Below, in pieces: positions 1-8,037 of a DNA stretch of 24,261 nt. Numbering within the stretch: the stretch's first letter is position 1; every line of letters begins with the position of its first letter. The DNA lies in the IMG/VR virus record IMGVR_UViG_3300042380_001025, positions 1-24,261 of that record. One strand, 5' to 3'. Both the position numbers and the translations under genes were made by a program. The notes beneath the pieces are model-generated. The model was not told the origin of the DNA, searched no databases, and saw nothing but the letters and a program-made list of their open reading frames with translations. The stretch is from a virus.

Positions 1-28
1 CAGATAACTAGCGCCACTTAAATGACAG

Positions 29-271
29 TTATTTATCGATCGCGCGCTCAAGCGCCTCGCCTTGCCCGAGACGTCCCTGCACGCCATCGGCAAAGTGTCG
101 ACCGAACCGACTGTCAAGGAAAATGCGCACGGACTCGAGCGGTTGCTCGGTCACAGCGGCGATGCGATGCATGGCAAGCGGCCATGCCGATCTCGCATCG
201 GCTCCCATGGTGCCCCAAAAGCCCCACGCCTCGTTTTGGGTGGGCAGCGTCAAAGTATGGGCATTGGTCAC
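29..271 (-). CDS. Small conserved mobile-element protein, function unknown
   Basis: An 80-residue protein resembling short proteins of unknown function that I know from plasmids, integrative elements and prophages of proteobacteria. The recognisable core is TLTLPTQNEAWGFWGTMG near the N-terminus, then AWPLAMHRIA and FLDSRFGRHFADGV. I place the start at the GTG at 271: it has a GGAGAG ribosome binding site a few bases upstream and the family begins just before the TLTLP motif; an ATG at 376 would add 35 unlikely residues. As I remember the family, many members continue past the final AIDK into a WMGW-type tail, so this copy may be C-terminally shortened. It lies downstream of the DUF3489 gene on the same strand and may share its transcript. 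No enzymatic motif is seen. Family recognition is from memory. Confidence 0.6.
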   Translation of the reverse strand: MTNAHTLTLPTQNEAWGFWGTMGADARSAWPLAMHRIAAVTEQPLESVRIFLDSRFGRHFADGVQGRLGQGEALERAIDK

Positions 272-372
272 TGGAATCTCTCCGTTCGAGTGAGGGTTAC
301 TGCGGTGTCTGTACGTTCGCGCACCGAATGCGGATTTTTGGTGGGTCGCTACATCACGCTTGGTGCGATACA

Positions 373-684
373 TCACAGAACTCGATAAACGCGCGCTTCG
401 CCGGCCACCTTGTTCGAGGCAATCGTCAGGCCGAGTCGCTTTTTGAACGTGCCGGCGAACGTGCCGCGCACGGTGTGGGGCTGCCAGCCTGTGGCTTCGC
501 AGATTTGCGCGACCGTGGCCCCTTCCGGGCGACGAAGTAGTCGCAGCACTTCGGCCTGCTTGCTGTCGGCGCGCCTCGTGGGCGCCTGTGGGGCCGTGGG
601 GGCAAGGCGTTGCGCAGGTTTTGCCTTCGCACTGTGACCGCCGTCTTTCGGGGATCGCTTGGCGTTCGGTGCTTTCTTGCTCAT
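373..684 (-). CDS. DUF3489 domain protein
   Basis: A 103-residue basic protein. Residues 1-45 are a low-complexity K/A/P/R-rich tail. Residues 46-103 match the DUF3489 pattern: SKQAEVLRLLRRPEGATVAQICEATGWQPHTVRGTF..., ending in KRLGLTIASNKV and YRVL. The segment has the look of a winged-helix or helix-turn-helix fold (ATVAQICEATGW as the first two helices, QPHTVRGTFAG as the recognition helix), so DNA binding is plausible but not demonstrated. The start is the ATG at 684, with an AGGA site about 8 bases upstream; extension to 756 is possible but lacks support. It is transcribed away from the terminase genes. DUF3489 genes are common near phage and integrative-element genes in proteobacteria. 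A regulatory role on the phage is inference only. Confidence 0.75.
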   Translation of the reverse strand: MSKKAPNAKRSPKDGGHSAKAKPAQRLAPTAPQAPTRRADSKQAEVLRLLRRPEGATVAQICEATGWQPHTVRGTFAGTFKKRLGLTIASNKVAGEARVYRVL

Positions 685-798
685 GGTCAAAGTCCTCGTG
701 CGGGTGGATTGGTTAATCAACGCGCCGATGAACGCTTCGTTCGCGATCAATAGCAACTCGCTCTTACCGAGCCGAAACCTGCAGGAATTGATGGGCTA
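685..798. promoter_or_regulatory. Divergent intergenic region with a near-palindrome
   Basis: This gap lies between the leftward DUF3489 gene and the rightward terminase genes, so promoters for both directions could sit here, and in lambda-type phages the cos site lies just before the small terminase gene. The one structural signal I see is TTGGTTAATCAA at 709-720, a 12-base dyad that is symmetrical at 10 of 12 positions, which could be an operator. I do not see a convincing -35/-10 pair or a cos-like cohesive-end sequence. Confidence 0.25.
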
Positions 799-1335
799 AT
801 GGGGATCTCAATTCGCGCTTACGGGCGCCATCGCGGCGTTTCGGATGCGGCGGTTCGTAAGGCGATTGCCGCAGGCAGAATCACCCCCGAGCCGGACGGC
901 ACGATTGATGTCGCCGAGGCTGATCGGCAGTGGGCCGAGAACACTGAAGCGCCGCGCGTTGGTACCCGTGCGCGGGCGGTGCAGGCACCTACTGCGTCGA
1001 GCGAGCCAACAGCGAGTGATGTCAGCGCTCCGCTACCTGGCGGCGGCACATCGCTCCTGCAGGCGCGCACGGTGAACGAGGTGGTCAAGGCCCAAACCAA
1101 TCGGGTTCGTTTGGCGCGTCTCAAAGGTGAGTTGGTCGATCGCGCTCAAGCGATGGCCCATGTATTCAAACTCGCGCGGACCGAGCGTGATGCGTGGCTC
1201 AACTGGCCCGCGCGAGTGTCGGCGCAGCTCGCCGCAAAGCTAGAGGTTGATCCGCACACGATGCACATCTCACTTGAGGCTGCGGTGCGCGAGCATCTAC
1301 AGGAACTTGGCGAGATGCGGACGCGCATCGATTGA
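799..1335 (+). CDS. terS: Terminase small subunit (Nu1-like)
   Basis: A 178-residue protein that would recognise the phage packaging site and bring the large terminase subunit to it. The N-terminal 45 residues look like a winged helix-turn-helix: ISIRAYGRHRGVSDAAVRKAIAAGRITP, with a following strand (GTIDVAEADRQW), the arrangement seen in Nu1-type small subunits. A proline/alanine/threonine-rich linker (about 55-90) leads to a helical C-terminal half (TVNEVVKAQTNRVRLARLKGELVDRAQAMAHVF), probably for oligomerisation and TerL contact. The start is the ATG at 799 with AGGA at 783-786; an ATG nine bases earlier hits a stop after two codons. It overlaps the start of the large subunit gene by a few bases, implying coupled translation. 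The assignment rests on the HTH, length and position directly before TerL. Confidence 0.8.
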   Translation: MGISIRAYGRHRGVSDAAVRKAIAAGRITPEPDGTIDVAEADRQWAENTEAPRVGTRARAVQAPTASSEPTASDVSAPLPGGGTSLLQARTVNEVVKAQTNRVRLARLKGELVDRAQAMAHVFKLARTERDAWLNWPARVSAQLAAKLEVDPHTMHISLEAAVREHLQELGEMRTRID

Positions 1336-3293
1336 GCACTTCGATGCTTTACGAGGGTGCGGCCGAAATTGAGCGCGCGTGGCGCGAGGGGCTGACGCCC
1401 GATCCACTGTTGACCGTATCGGAGTGGTCCGATCGACATCGAGTGCTTTCGAGCAAAGCCTCTGCGGAGCCCGGTCGGTGGCGCACGAGTCGAACACCGT
1501 ATCTGAAGGCCATCATGGATTGCCTCTCACCGAGCTCGCCGATCGAGCGGGTGGTGTTCATGAAGGCGGCGCAGCTTGGTGCGACGGAGATGGGCTCAAA
1601 CTGGATTGGTTATGTCATCCATCATGCGCCGGGTCCCATGATGGCGGTGTGGCCGACCGTCGAGATGGCCAAGCGCAACTCGAAGCAAAGAATTGATCCA
1701 CTGATTGAGGAGTCGCCGGCGCTCCTTGAGCTGATCGCACCGGCGCGCTCGCGCGACTCGGGCAACACGATTCTTGCCAAGGAGTTTCGCGGTGGCGTGC
1801 TCGTCATGACAGGCGCCAACAGTGCCGTCGGTCTTCGCTCGATGCCGGTGCGATATCTCTTTTTGGACGAGGTCGATGGATATCCGCTCGATGTCGAGGG
1901 GGAGGGCGATGCGATCTCGCTCGCCGAGGCGCGAACGCGCACTTTCGCGCGGCGGAAGATCTTTCTCGTTTCAACACCCACGATCTCGGGGGCGAGCGCT
2001 ATCGAGCGCGAGTACGAAGCAAGCGATCAACGTCGCTACTTCGTGCCTTGCCCGCACTGCTCACATCGGCAGTGGCTTCGATTCGATCGATTGAGATGGG
2101 AGAAGTCGGAGCCCGAGACGGCCGCCTATCTTTGCGAGTCCTGCGATGAGCCGATTGCGGAGCATCACAAGACATGGATGCTTGAGCACGGTGAGTGGCG
2201 CGCGATGCAGCCGGAGCACGGGTTGCGAACGGCAGGATTTCATCTCTCCTCACTCTATAGCCCGGTCGGCTGGCGCAGCTGGCGAGAGATCGCTCTCGCG
2301 TGGGAGGCTGCCGTGAGCAAGGAGACAGGTTCAGCATCGGCGATCAAGACGTTCAAGAACACCGAACTTGGCGAGACATGGGTCGAGGAGGGCGAAGCGC
2401 CTGACTGGCAGCGGCTCCTTGAGCGGCGTGAGGACTACCCGATCGGATCATTGCCATTAGGCGCGCTCTTGCTCGTCGGTGCCGCCGATGTGCAAAAGGA
2501 TCGGATCGAGGCGTCCATCTGGGCGTTCGGTCGCGGCAAAGAGTCCTGGCTCATCGAGCATCGGGTGTTGATGGGCGATACCGCACGAGATGCAGTGTGG
2601 GCGGCATTGTCGAAGATGCTCGCCGAAAGATGGCGACATGTGTCAGGCGCTGAAGTGCCACTCGCACGCTTTGCGATCGATACCGGGTACGCGACACAAG
2701 AGAGCTACGCATTTGTACGCTCATCGCGTGATCCGCGAATTATGGCGATCAAGGGTGTTCCTCGTGGAGCCGCGCTGATCGGTACGCCGACCGCAGTAGA
2801 TCTGACGGTAGCGGGCAAAAAACTTCGCCGCGGTATCAAGGTATACGCCGTCGCAGTCGGTATCGCGAAGCTCGAGATCTACAACAACCTACGCAAGAGC
2901 CCCGAGGTCGCCGAGGACGGAGTGAGCGTGCGGTATCCGGGCGGGTACGTGCATCTACCGAAGGTCGACGCGGAGTACCTGCATCAGCTGTGCGCAGAGC
3001 AGTTGATCACACGACGTAACCGCAACGGATTTCCGATTCGTGAGTGGCAAAAGATACGCGAGCGAAACGAGGCGCTTGATTGCTACGTGTACGCCCGAGC
3101 GGCCGCGAGTGCCGCGGGGCTCGATCGATTCGAGGAGCGGCACTGGCGAGAGCTCGAGCGACAGCTCGGGGTCGAAACCAAGCCATCAACTCCAAGCGAA
3201 CCGCCTGCGAGCGAGGAGGCTCCTGTGATCGGGAATCCCGAGACACGCGCGCTATCGCGCCGCGTCATCAAGAGCCGCTGGTTAACCCGATAG
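1332..3293 (+). CDS. terL: Terminase large subunit (gpA family)
   Basis: A 653-residue DNA-packaging motor and nuclease of the lambda gpA family. The ATPase half has a divergent Walker A region (FMKAAQLGATE, residues 76-86) and a clear Walker B with catalytic acid (YLFLDE, 175-180). A four-cysteine zinc-ribbon follows (CPHC at 240-243 and CESC at 268-271). The C-terminal nuclease half carries the acidic motifs GAADVQKDR (about 383-391) and FAIDTGY (447-453), expected to bind the metal that cuts concatemeric DNA. Length is normal for the family. Two starts are possible: TTG at 1332, overlapping the terS stop as TTGA, or ATG at 1344. Neither has a strong ribosome binding site, and ATG 1344 could be the true one. 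It acts with TerS at the portal vertex. Identity is very secure; the exact start is not. Confidence 0.95.
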   Translation: MSTSMLYEGAAEIERAWREGLTPDPLLTVSEWSDRHRVLSSKASAEPGRWRTSRTPYLKAIMDCLSPSSPIERVVFMKAAQLGATEMGSNWIGYVIHHAPGPMMAVWPTVEMAKRNSKQRIDPLIEESPALLELIAPARSRDSGNTILAKEFRGGVLVMTGANSAVGLRSMPVRYLFLDEVDGYPLDVEGEGDAISLAEARTRTFARRKIFLVSTPTISGASAIEREYEASDQRRYFVPCPHCSHRQWLRFDRLRWEKSEPETAAYLCESCDEPIAEHHKTWMLEHGEWRAMQPEHGLRTAGFHLSSLYSPVGWRSWREIALAWEAAVSKETGSASAIKTFKNTELGETWVEEGEAPDWQRLLERREDYPIGSLPLGALLLVGAADVQKDRIEASIWAFGRGKESWLIEHRVLMGDTARDAVWAALSKMLAERWRHVSGAEVPLARFAIDTGYATQESYAFVRSSRDPRIMAIKGVPRGAALIGTPTAVDLTVAGKKLRRGIKVYAVAVGIAKLEIYNNLRKSPEVAEDGVSVRYPGGYVHLPKVDAEYLHQLCAEQLITRRNRNGFPIREWQKIRERNEALDCYVYARAAASAAGLDRFEERHWRELERQLGVETKPSTPSEPPASEEAPVIGNPETRALSRRVIKSRWLTR

Positions 3294-3300
3294 GGGAGCG

Positions 3301-3507
3301 ATGATTTACACCGTTACACATCTGGACGCATTGAAACGCGCTCTTGCAAGCGGCGAGCGACGCGTGAGCTTTGGCGATAAGTCGATCGAGTATCGATCGG
3401 TCGATGAGCTACAAGCGGCGATTCGCACTGTCGAGAGCGCGCTGGCGCGTGAGACGGGTACGCAGTCGGTGCGACAGATTCGAATCACGACGGACAAGGC
3501 GAGCTGA
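3301..3507 (+). CDS. gpW-like head-tail joining protein
   Basis: A 68-residue protein with the size, charge and order of lambda gpW, which joins the filled head by plugging the portal and forming the site where gpFII and the tail attach. The sequence is a helix (LDALKRALASGE), a beta-hairpin (RRVSFGDKSIEYRSVDEL) and a second helix (ELQAAIRTVESALARE), the alpha-beta-alpha layout known for gpW. It lies between TerL and portal, exactly as W lies between A and B in lambda. Its stop overlaps the portal start by one base (TGATG). The AGGGGAG just upstream of the ATG supports this start. Confidence 0.8.
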   Translation: MIYTVTHLDALKRALASGERRVSFGDKSIEYRSVDELQAAIRTVESALARETGTQSVRQIRITTDKAS

Positions 3508-4997
3508 TGAGTTGGTTTGCCAAACTACGTCGCGGTCTTTGGGGCGGCGTCACGCCGACCTATGACGGTGTGGGCAGCGGGCGACGCGCGGTGGCATGGC
3601 AGGTCGGCAACCCCAGCGCGATCGCCGCACTCGCGTACACGCAAAACGAGCTTCGCGCCAAGAGTCGCGATCTCGTTCGTCGTAATGCCTGGGCGGCATC
3701 GGGCGTGGAGGCGTTTGTCGCCAATGCAATCGGTACCGGCATCAAGCCGCAGTCGATGGTGAGCGACAACCGCGTACGCGAGTCGATCCATGCACTGTGG
3801 AGCGCGTGGTGTCATGACGCCGATGCCGCCGGAGTCACGGATTTTTACGGTCTACAAGCCCTAGCGTGTCGGGCCATGCTCGAAGGCGGCGAGGTACTCG
3901 CTCGCTTGCGCTACCGTCAGCGCGAGGATGGTTTGTCGGTGGGGCTGCAGCTGCAGCTTCTTGAACCGGAGCACCTGCCGCTCGCGATGAATCAGACGCT
4001 CGCCTCCGGAAATGTCATCCGCGCAGGCATCGAGTTCGATCGGCTCGGGCGACGCGTGGCCTATCACCTGTATCGCGCTCATCCGGAAGATGGTGCGCTC
4101 TCACCGATGTCGGGCATCGGTGGCATCGAGACCGTGCGGGTGCCGGCAGCCGAGGTGATTCATCTCTTTCGCCCTCTGAGGCCCGGCCAGATTCGTGGGG
4201 AGCCGTGGCTCGCGCGCGCACTCGTAAAGCTCAACGAACTCGATCAATACGACGATGCCGAGCTCGTGCGCAAAAAGACTGCTGCGATGTTCGCGGGGTT
4301 CATCACGCGTCTGTCGCCTGAGGACAACCTGATGGGCGAGGGCGCACCGGATACGCACGGTGTTGCCCTGGCGGGTCTTGAGCCTGGGACATTGCAGCTG
4401 CTTGAACCCGGTGAAGATGTGAAGTTCAGCCAGCCGGCCGATGTCGGCGCGAGCTACGCCGAGTTTTTGCGCATGCAGTTTCGCGCGGTGGCAGCGGCGA
4501 TGGGGATCACCTACGAGATGCTGACGGGCGATCTCACGCAGGTGAACTACTCCTCCATTCGCGCAGGGCTTCTCGAGTTTCGGCGTCGCTGCGAGGCAAT
4601 TCAGCACGGCGTTATTGTTCATCAACTTTGCCGTCCAATTTGGCACGCATGGATGGCGCAAGCGGTAATCGAGGGCGGGCTGACGCTGCCGAGTTTTGCC
4701 TCGAGGCGAGCGCAGTACATCTCGGTCAAGTGGATCCCGCAAGGTTGGCAGTGGGTCGATCCCAAGAAGGAGTTCGACGCCATGCTCACGGCCATTCGGG
4801 CTGGGCTCCTCTCGCGCTCGGAGGCGATTTCGGCTTTTGGGTATGACGCCGAAGACATTGATCGGGAGATCGCGGCGGACAACGCGCGCGCCGATGCGTT
4901 GGGACTCATTTTCGATTCAGACCCGCGTCACGACCACGCGCGCGGGAGCGATGTAAGTACGGCCTCTGCGCCGTCCGTCTCCTCCGAGGATTTCTGA
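3507..4997 (+). CDS. Portal protein (lambda family)
   Basis: A 496-residue portal subunit of the lambda gpB family. A dodecamer would form the channel through which TerL pumps DNA and on which head assembly starts. Visible family marks are an N-terminal stretch SRDLVRRNAWAASGVEAFVANAIGTGI (about 53-79), the LLEPEHLP segment (151-158), the GEPWLARAL region (231-239), and the signature VNYSSIRAG at 346-354, followed by an arginine-rich helix. The C-terminal tail is acidic and serine/alanine-rich, as is usual. It lies between gpW and the protease in one continuous operon. Nothing suggests truncation. Confidence 0.95.
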   Translation: MSWFAKLRRGLWGGVTPTYDGVGSGRRAVAWQVGNPSAIAALAYTQNELRAKSRDLVRRNAWAASGVEAFVANAIGTGIKPQSMVSDNRVRESIHALWSAWCHDADAAGVTDFYGLQALACRAMLEGGEVLARLRYRQREDGLSVGLQLQLLEPEHLPLAMNQTLASGNVIRAGIEFDRLGRRVAYHLYRAHPEDGALSPMSGIGGIETVRVPAAEVIHLFRPLRPGQIRGEPWLARALVKLNELDQYDDAELVRKKTAAMFAGFITRLSPEDNLMGEGAPDTHGVALAGLEPGTLQLLEPGEDVKFSQPADVGASYAEFLRMQFRAVAAAMGITYEMLTGDLTQVNYSSIRAGLLEFRRRCEAIQHGVIVHQLCRPIWHAWMAQAVIEGGLTLPSFASRRAQYISVKWIPQGWQWVDPKKEFDAMLTAIRAGLLSRSEAISAFGYDAEDIDREIAADNARADALGLIFDSDPRHDHARGSDVSTASAPSVSSEDF

Positions 4998-4998
4998 T

Positions 4999-6342
4999 AT
5001 GCCGCTCGTACATCTGGCGTCCCGTCTCTACGGGACGCCGCTTCTGATTGCGCGATCAAAACTCGATGTCATTTTATCTGTGCTCGGACCGCGAATCGGT
5101 CTTACGCACATCGAGGCGAGTGCGCCAACGATGGCACTTCGCGAAATGCCGGAGCGTCGCCGCGGTGGGATCGCGATCATTCCGATCCACGGTACGCTTG
5201 TCCGACGAGCAATGCCGGTGGAGGCCGCCTCGGGTCTGATCTCGTACGGTGAGATCGCCGACCGTCTCGATGAAGCACTCGCCGATCCGTCGATTGATGG
5301 CATTTTTCTCGATATCGACTCGCCGGGCGGTGAGGCCGGTGGAGTCTTTGAGCTCGCATCACGCATCCGTGCCGCAACCGCGATTAAACCGGTCTGGGCG
5401 CACGCGAATGATTCCGCGTACTCAGCAGCCTATGCCCTTGCGGCGGCCGCATCCCGACTGACGCTCTCCGAAACGGCCGGCGTCGGCTCGATCGGGGTGA
5501 TTGCCTTGCATGTCGATCAATCGGTCAGAGATGCGAGGGATGGTCTCGCGTTTACAGCGATCTACGCAGGTCATCACAAAAACGACTTCTCACCGCACGC
5601 ACCGCTCTCACCGCAAGCCACCTCGTCCTTGCAGGCGGAGGTCGATCGGCTCTACGGAATGTTTGTCAGGCAGGTTGCGAGCTTTCGCGATCTGGACCCC
5701 GAAGCAGTGCAGGCGACCGAGGCGAGCTTGCTGTTTGGCGAGCAGGCGATCGGTGCCGGGCTCGCCGATGCGGTGCTGAGTATGGATCGCGTGCTCAGTG
5801 AGTTTTCGATGGCGCTTAAAGCAGGCGCTCGACTTGATGTCCCGATCGCACGCGTCGAGCGGCGAGGGGCACCCGTACGTGCCTCACCGAAGGTCCTGCA
5901 GGCCGATGCGTCTCTCTTGTCCCAACCACCCCTTTCATTGGAGAACCCCATGACCTCAAACGAGGTAATGATGATGCCGGAGATCCCGGCCGCTAAACCC
6001 CAGCCCGTGCGCGTGCCGGAAGATTCATCCGTTTCGGATGTATCGGCGCCATCGGCTGTCCTTACACCCCCAACCCCAAGCGCGACGGTGCAGGCCTTTG
6101 CTGAGCGCGGAGTCGATGCGCAGGCGATTGCCGAGCTTTGTCTGATCGCCGGCGCTTCACAGCGAACTGCGGAATTTCTCTCCGCGGGCCTTAGCGAGGC
6201 ACAGGTGCGTCAGGCGCTACTTGAGGCGCGTGCCACGCAGCCTGAGATCAGCTCGCGCCTCAGCGCCGAGAGCGCAAGTTCGTTCCGAGCGGAGAGCAGT
6301 CCGGTCGTGGCGGCTGTGAAAAAGATGACTTCCAAGGAGTAA
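4999..6342 (+). CDS. S49 family prohead protease (lambda gpC-like) with C-terminal scaffold region
   Basis: A 447-residue serine protease of the SppA/S49 clan that would process procapsid proteins from inside the shell. The fold marks are GIFLDIDSPGG (101-111, the oxyanion-side glycines), the nucleophile motif AYSAAYALA with Ser142, and AGHHKNDFSP with Lys194 as the expected general base. The protease domain ends near residue 275. The remainder (about 290-447) is proline- and alanine-rich, then helical, and looks like a capsid scaffold. As in lambda C/Nu3, an internal in-frame start should also make that part alone (listed separately at 5950). A GAGGA site supports the ATG at 4999, one base after the portal stop. 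Length and order match the lambda head operon. Confidence 0.93.
   Translation: MPLVHLASRLYGTPLLIARSKLDVILSVLGPRIGLTHIEASAPTMALREMPERRRGGIAIIPIHGTLVRRAMPVEAASGLISYGEIADRLDEALADPSIDGIFLDIDSPGGEAGGVFELASRIRAATAIKPVWAHANDSAYSAAYALAAAASRLTLSETAGVGSIGVIALHVDQSVRDARDGLAFTAIYAGHHKNDFSPHAPLSPQATSSLQAEVDRLYGMFVRQVASFRDLDPEAVQATEASLLFGEQAIGAGLADAVLSMDRVLSEFSMALKAGARLDVPIARVERRGAPVRASPKVLQADASLLSQPPLSLENPMTSNEVMMMPEIPAAKPQPVRVPEDSSVSDVSAPSAVLTPPTPSATVQAFAERGVDAQAIAELCLIAGASQRTAEFLSAGLSEAQVRQALLEARATQPEISSRLSAESASSFRAESSPVVAAVKKMTSKE
5950..6342 (+). CDS. Nested scaffolding protein (Nu3-like), internal start of protease gene
   Basis: In-frame internal initiation inside the protease gene at Met318 would give a 130-residue protein. 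A strong GGAG site at 5940-5943 sits six bases before this ATG, in a stretch that as protein is merely linker (SLENPMTSNEV), which is what one expects if the DNA is selected as an initiation site. The product begins with a flexible proline-rich part and ends in two predicted helices (about VQAFAERGVDAQAIAELCLIA and LSEAQVRQALLEARA) and a lysine-containing tail (AAVKKMTSKE), suitable for binding capsid protein. Known precedent: lambda Nu3 is made in this way within gene C. Use of this start is inferred. Confidence 0.6.
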   Translation: MTSNEVMMMPEIPAAKPQPVRVPEDSSVSDVSAPSAVLTPPTPSATVQAFAERGVDAQAIAELCLIAGASQRTAEFLSAGLSEAQVRQALLEARATQPEISSRLSAESASSFRAESSPVVAAVKKMTSKE

Positions 6343-6345
6343 CCC

Positions 6346-6723
6346 ATGTCTGTCATTCAGGAATCTAAAAATCTCGGTGATCTTCTCAAGTACGAGGCAC
6401 CGAATCTCTACTCGCGCGATCAGGTGGTTGTGGCGAGCGGCCAGAACCTCGCACTCGGTGCGGTGGTCGGTCGGGTCACGACGAGCGGCAAGATCAAGGT
6501 GCTAAGTCCCGCCGCCACCGACGGCACCGAGGTGGCGATCGGTGTACTCGCAGGCGATATCAACGCGAGTTCTAGCGATCGCGATGACGCCGTGCTCATC
6601 ACTCGACACGCCTTGGTCGCAAGCCACGCGCTCGTGTGGCCCGCGAGCATTACTAATGCTCAAAAAACGACGGCCATCGCGCAGCTTGAAGCGCGCGGCG
6701 TGCTGATCCGAACCGCTGCTTGA
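6346..6723 (+). CDS. Head decoration protein (lambda gpD family)
   Basis: A 125-residue capsid-stabilising protein of the HDPD/gpD family, which sits as trimers on the expanded shell. Family marks are the N-terminal capsid-binding arm, LLKYEAPNLYSRDQVVVASGQNLALGAVVGRV (about 13-44), the strand-rich core with ATDGTEVAIGVLAGDINAS, and the C-terminal ALVASHALVWPASITN. The length is slightly above that of lambda gpD. AAGGAG at 6332-6337 overlaps the end of the protease gene and gives a strong start at 6346. Its place immediately before the major capsid gene is the D-E order of lambda. Confidence 0.9.
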   Translation: MSVIQESKNLGDLLKYEAPNLYSRDQVVVASGQNLALGAVVGRVTTSGKIKVLSPAATDGTEVAIGVLAGDINASSSDRDDAVLITRHALVASHALVWPASITNAQKTTAIAQLEARGVLIRTAA

Positions 6724-6738
6724 TCTAGGAGATCTCTC

Positions 6739-7743
6739 ATGCAGAACCCGTTTAGTAATCCCGCCTTCTCAATGGCCTCACTGACCGCGGCCATCAACCT
6801 GCTACCTAACCGTTATGGTCGACTCGAAGAGCTCGCACTGATGCCGGAGAAACCGGTACGTCAGCGCCAGGTCATCGTCGAGGAAATGAACGGTGTACTT
6901 AATTTGCTCCCCACGCTTCCGCCGGGTGCGCCGGGAACCGTGGGTGTGCGCGGCAAGCGCACGTTGCGATCCTTTGTGATCCCGCATATCCCACACGATG
7001 ATGTTGTTCTGCCTGAGGAAGTGCAGGGGATCCGCGCGTTTGGATCAGAGACGGATACTGAAGCAGTCGCCGGCGTCATTGCTCGTCACTTGGACACGAT
7101 GCGGAACAAGCACGCTATTACGCTCGAGCACCTGCGAATGGGCGCCCTCAAGGGAGTCATTCTTGATGCCGACGGATCGGTGCTTTACGACCTCTTCGAT
7201 GAGTTCGACATCCCGCCACAGTCCATCTCCTTTGATCTGGCCAACGCCAGTACCAATGTCAAAGCGAAGTGCCTCACGGTACTTGCGGCAATCGAGGACA
7301 ATCTGAAGGGCGAGTTCATGACCGGGGTGCACTGTTTGTGCTCGCCCGAGTTCTTCAGTGCACTTACGGGACACGCGAAGGTTGAGAAAGCCTTCGAGAA
7401 CTGGCAGCAGGGTGCAATCCTCATCAACGACGTTCGACGTGGGTTCACCTACGCGGGTATCACCTTTGAGGAGTACCGGGGTCAAGCGACCGACCCCAGC
7501 GGGACTACGCGCCGATTCATCGCCGCCGGCGAGGCGCATGCGTTCCCGCGCGGTACGGTGGATACCTTTGCGACGTACTTCGCGCCCGCCGACTTCAACG
7601 AAACGGTGAACACGGTGGGTCAGACGCTCTATGCGAAGCAGGAGCCGCGCAAGTTTGATCGCGGCACTGATCTGCATACGCAATCGAATCCATTGCCGAT
7701 GTGTCACCGGCCCGGTGTGCTCGTGAAGCTCACGACGGCCTAA
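6739..7743 (+). CDS. Major capsid protein (lambda gpE family)
   Basis: A 334-residue protein of the phage major capsid protein E family, the HK97-fold shell subunit. Supporting features are the N-terminal LTAAINLLPNRYGRL motif, RSFVIPHIPHDDVVLPEEVQGIRAFG (about 77-102), the helical MRNKHAITLEHLRMGALKGVILDADG (about 121-146) and the C-terminal GTDLHTQSNPLPMCHRPGVLVKL, all in the family order, and a normal total length. AGGAGA just before the ATG gives good initiation. Its stop overlaps the next gene by one base. Being a shell protein, it should be the most abundant translation product of the cluster. Confidence 0.95.
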   Translation: MQNPFSNPAFSMASLTAAINLLPNRYGRLEELALMPEKPVRQRQVIVEEMNGVLNLLPTLPPGAPGTVGVRGKRTLRSFVIPHIPHDDVVLPEEVQGIRAFGSETDTEAVAGVIARHLDTMRNKHAITLEHLRMGALKGVILDADGSVLYDLFDEFDIPPQSISFDLANASTNVKAKCLTVLAAIEDNLKGEFMTGVHCLCSPEFFSALTGHAKVEKAFENWQQGAILINDVRRGFTYAGITFEEYRGQATDPSGTTRRFIAAGEAHAFPRGTVDTFATYFAPADFNETVNTVGQTLYAKQEPRKFDRGTDLHTQSNPLPMCHRPGVLVKLTTA

Positions 7744-8027
7744 TGGGCTTGATCGAACGCTTATACGAAGCGGCGGAGCGGTCGGGGCTTCTTACGGCGG
7801 TAGACATCGCCGGGCAGTCGGTTGCGGTCGACTTCTCGGCGGCCGACGAAACCGTGCTTGAGGGTTTGGTGCGGGGGGCGGATTACTCGATCCGCTACCC
7901 CGCGTCCGCCTTGCCGCAGCTTGCAGTCGGCGATGCACTCGTGATTGCGGGTCTCAACTATACGGTGCGCGATATCCGCGCTATCGGCGATGGCGGTGAG
8001 CATCGTGCGGATTTGAGTCGCGCGTAG
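7743..8027 (+). CDS. Head-tail joining protein (gpFII-like)
   Basis: A 94-residue protein directly after the major capsid gene, where lambda has FI/FII. It begins with a helix (GLIERLYEAAERSGLL) and continues as alternating strands (VDIAGQSVAVDFSAADE, ADYSIRYPAS, VGDALVIAGLNYTVRDIRAIGDGGEHRADL), the pattern of the phage attachment/FII family that caps the filled head and accepts the tail. I use the ATG at 7743, overlapping the capsid TAA by one base (TAATG), rather than an upstream start at 7701 inside the capsid gene. The assignment rests on size, strand pattern and position. Confidence 0.7.
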   Translation: MGLIERLYEAAERSGLLTAVDIAGQSVAVDFSAADETVLEGLVRGADYSIRYPASALPQLAVGDALVIAGLNYTVRDIRAIGDGGEHRADLSRA

Positions 8028-8037
8028 GACGCTCGCG

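Noticed and set aside
4-32. Inverted repeat ATAACT...AGTTAT at the left edge as a terminator for the leftward genes
   Set aside because: Six-base AT-rich stem with a 17-base loop that overlaps the stop codon and has no T-tract in the direction of transcription.
22-540. 172-residue plus-strand open frame over the two leftward genes
   Set aside because: It is out of frame with recognisable families on the minus strand (DUF3489 and the TLTLP-type protein), has low-complexity shadow composition and crosses their intergenic gap.
4101-4742. 213-residue minus-strand frame inside the portal gene
   Set aside because: It lies fully antisense to a secure portal gene; histidine/arginine-rich shadow with no recognisable motif.
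7045-7707. 220-residue minus-strand frame inside the major capsid gene
   Set aside because: It is antisense to a secure capsid gene, and no independent start signal or family resemblance is seen.
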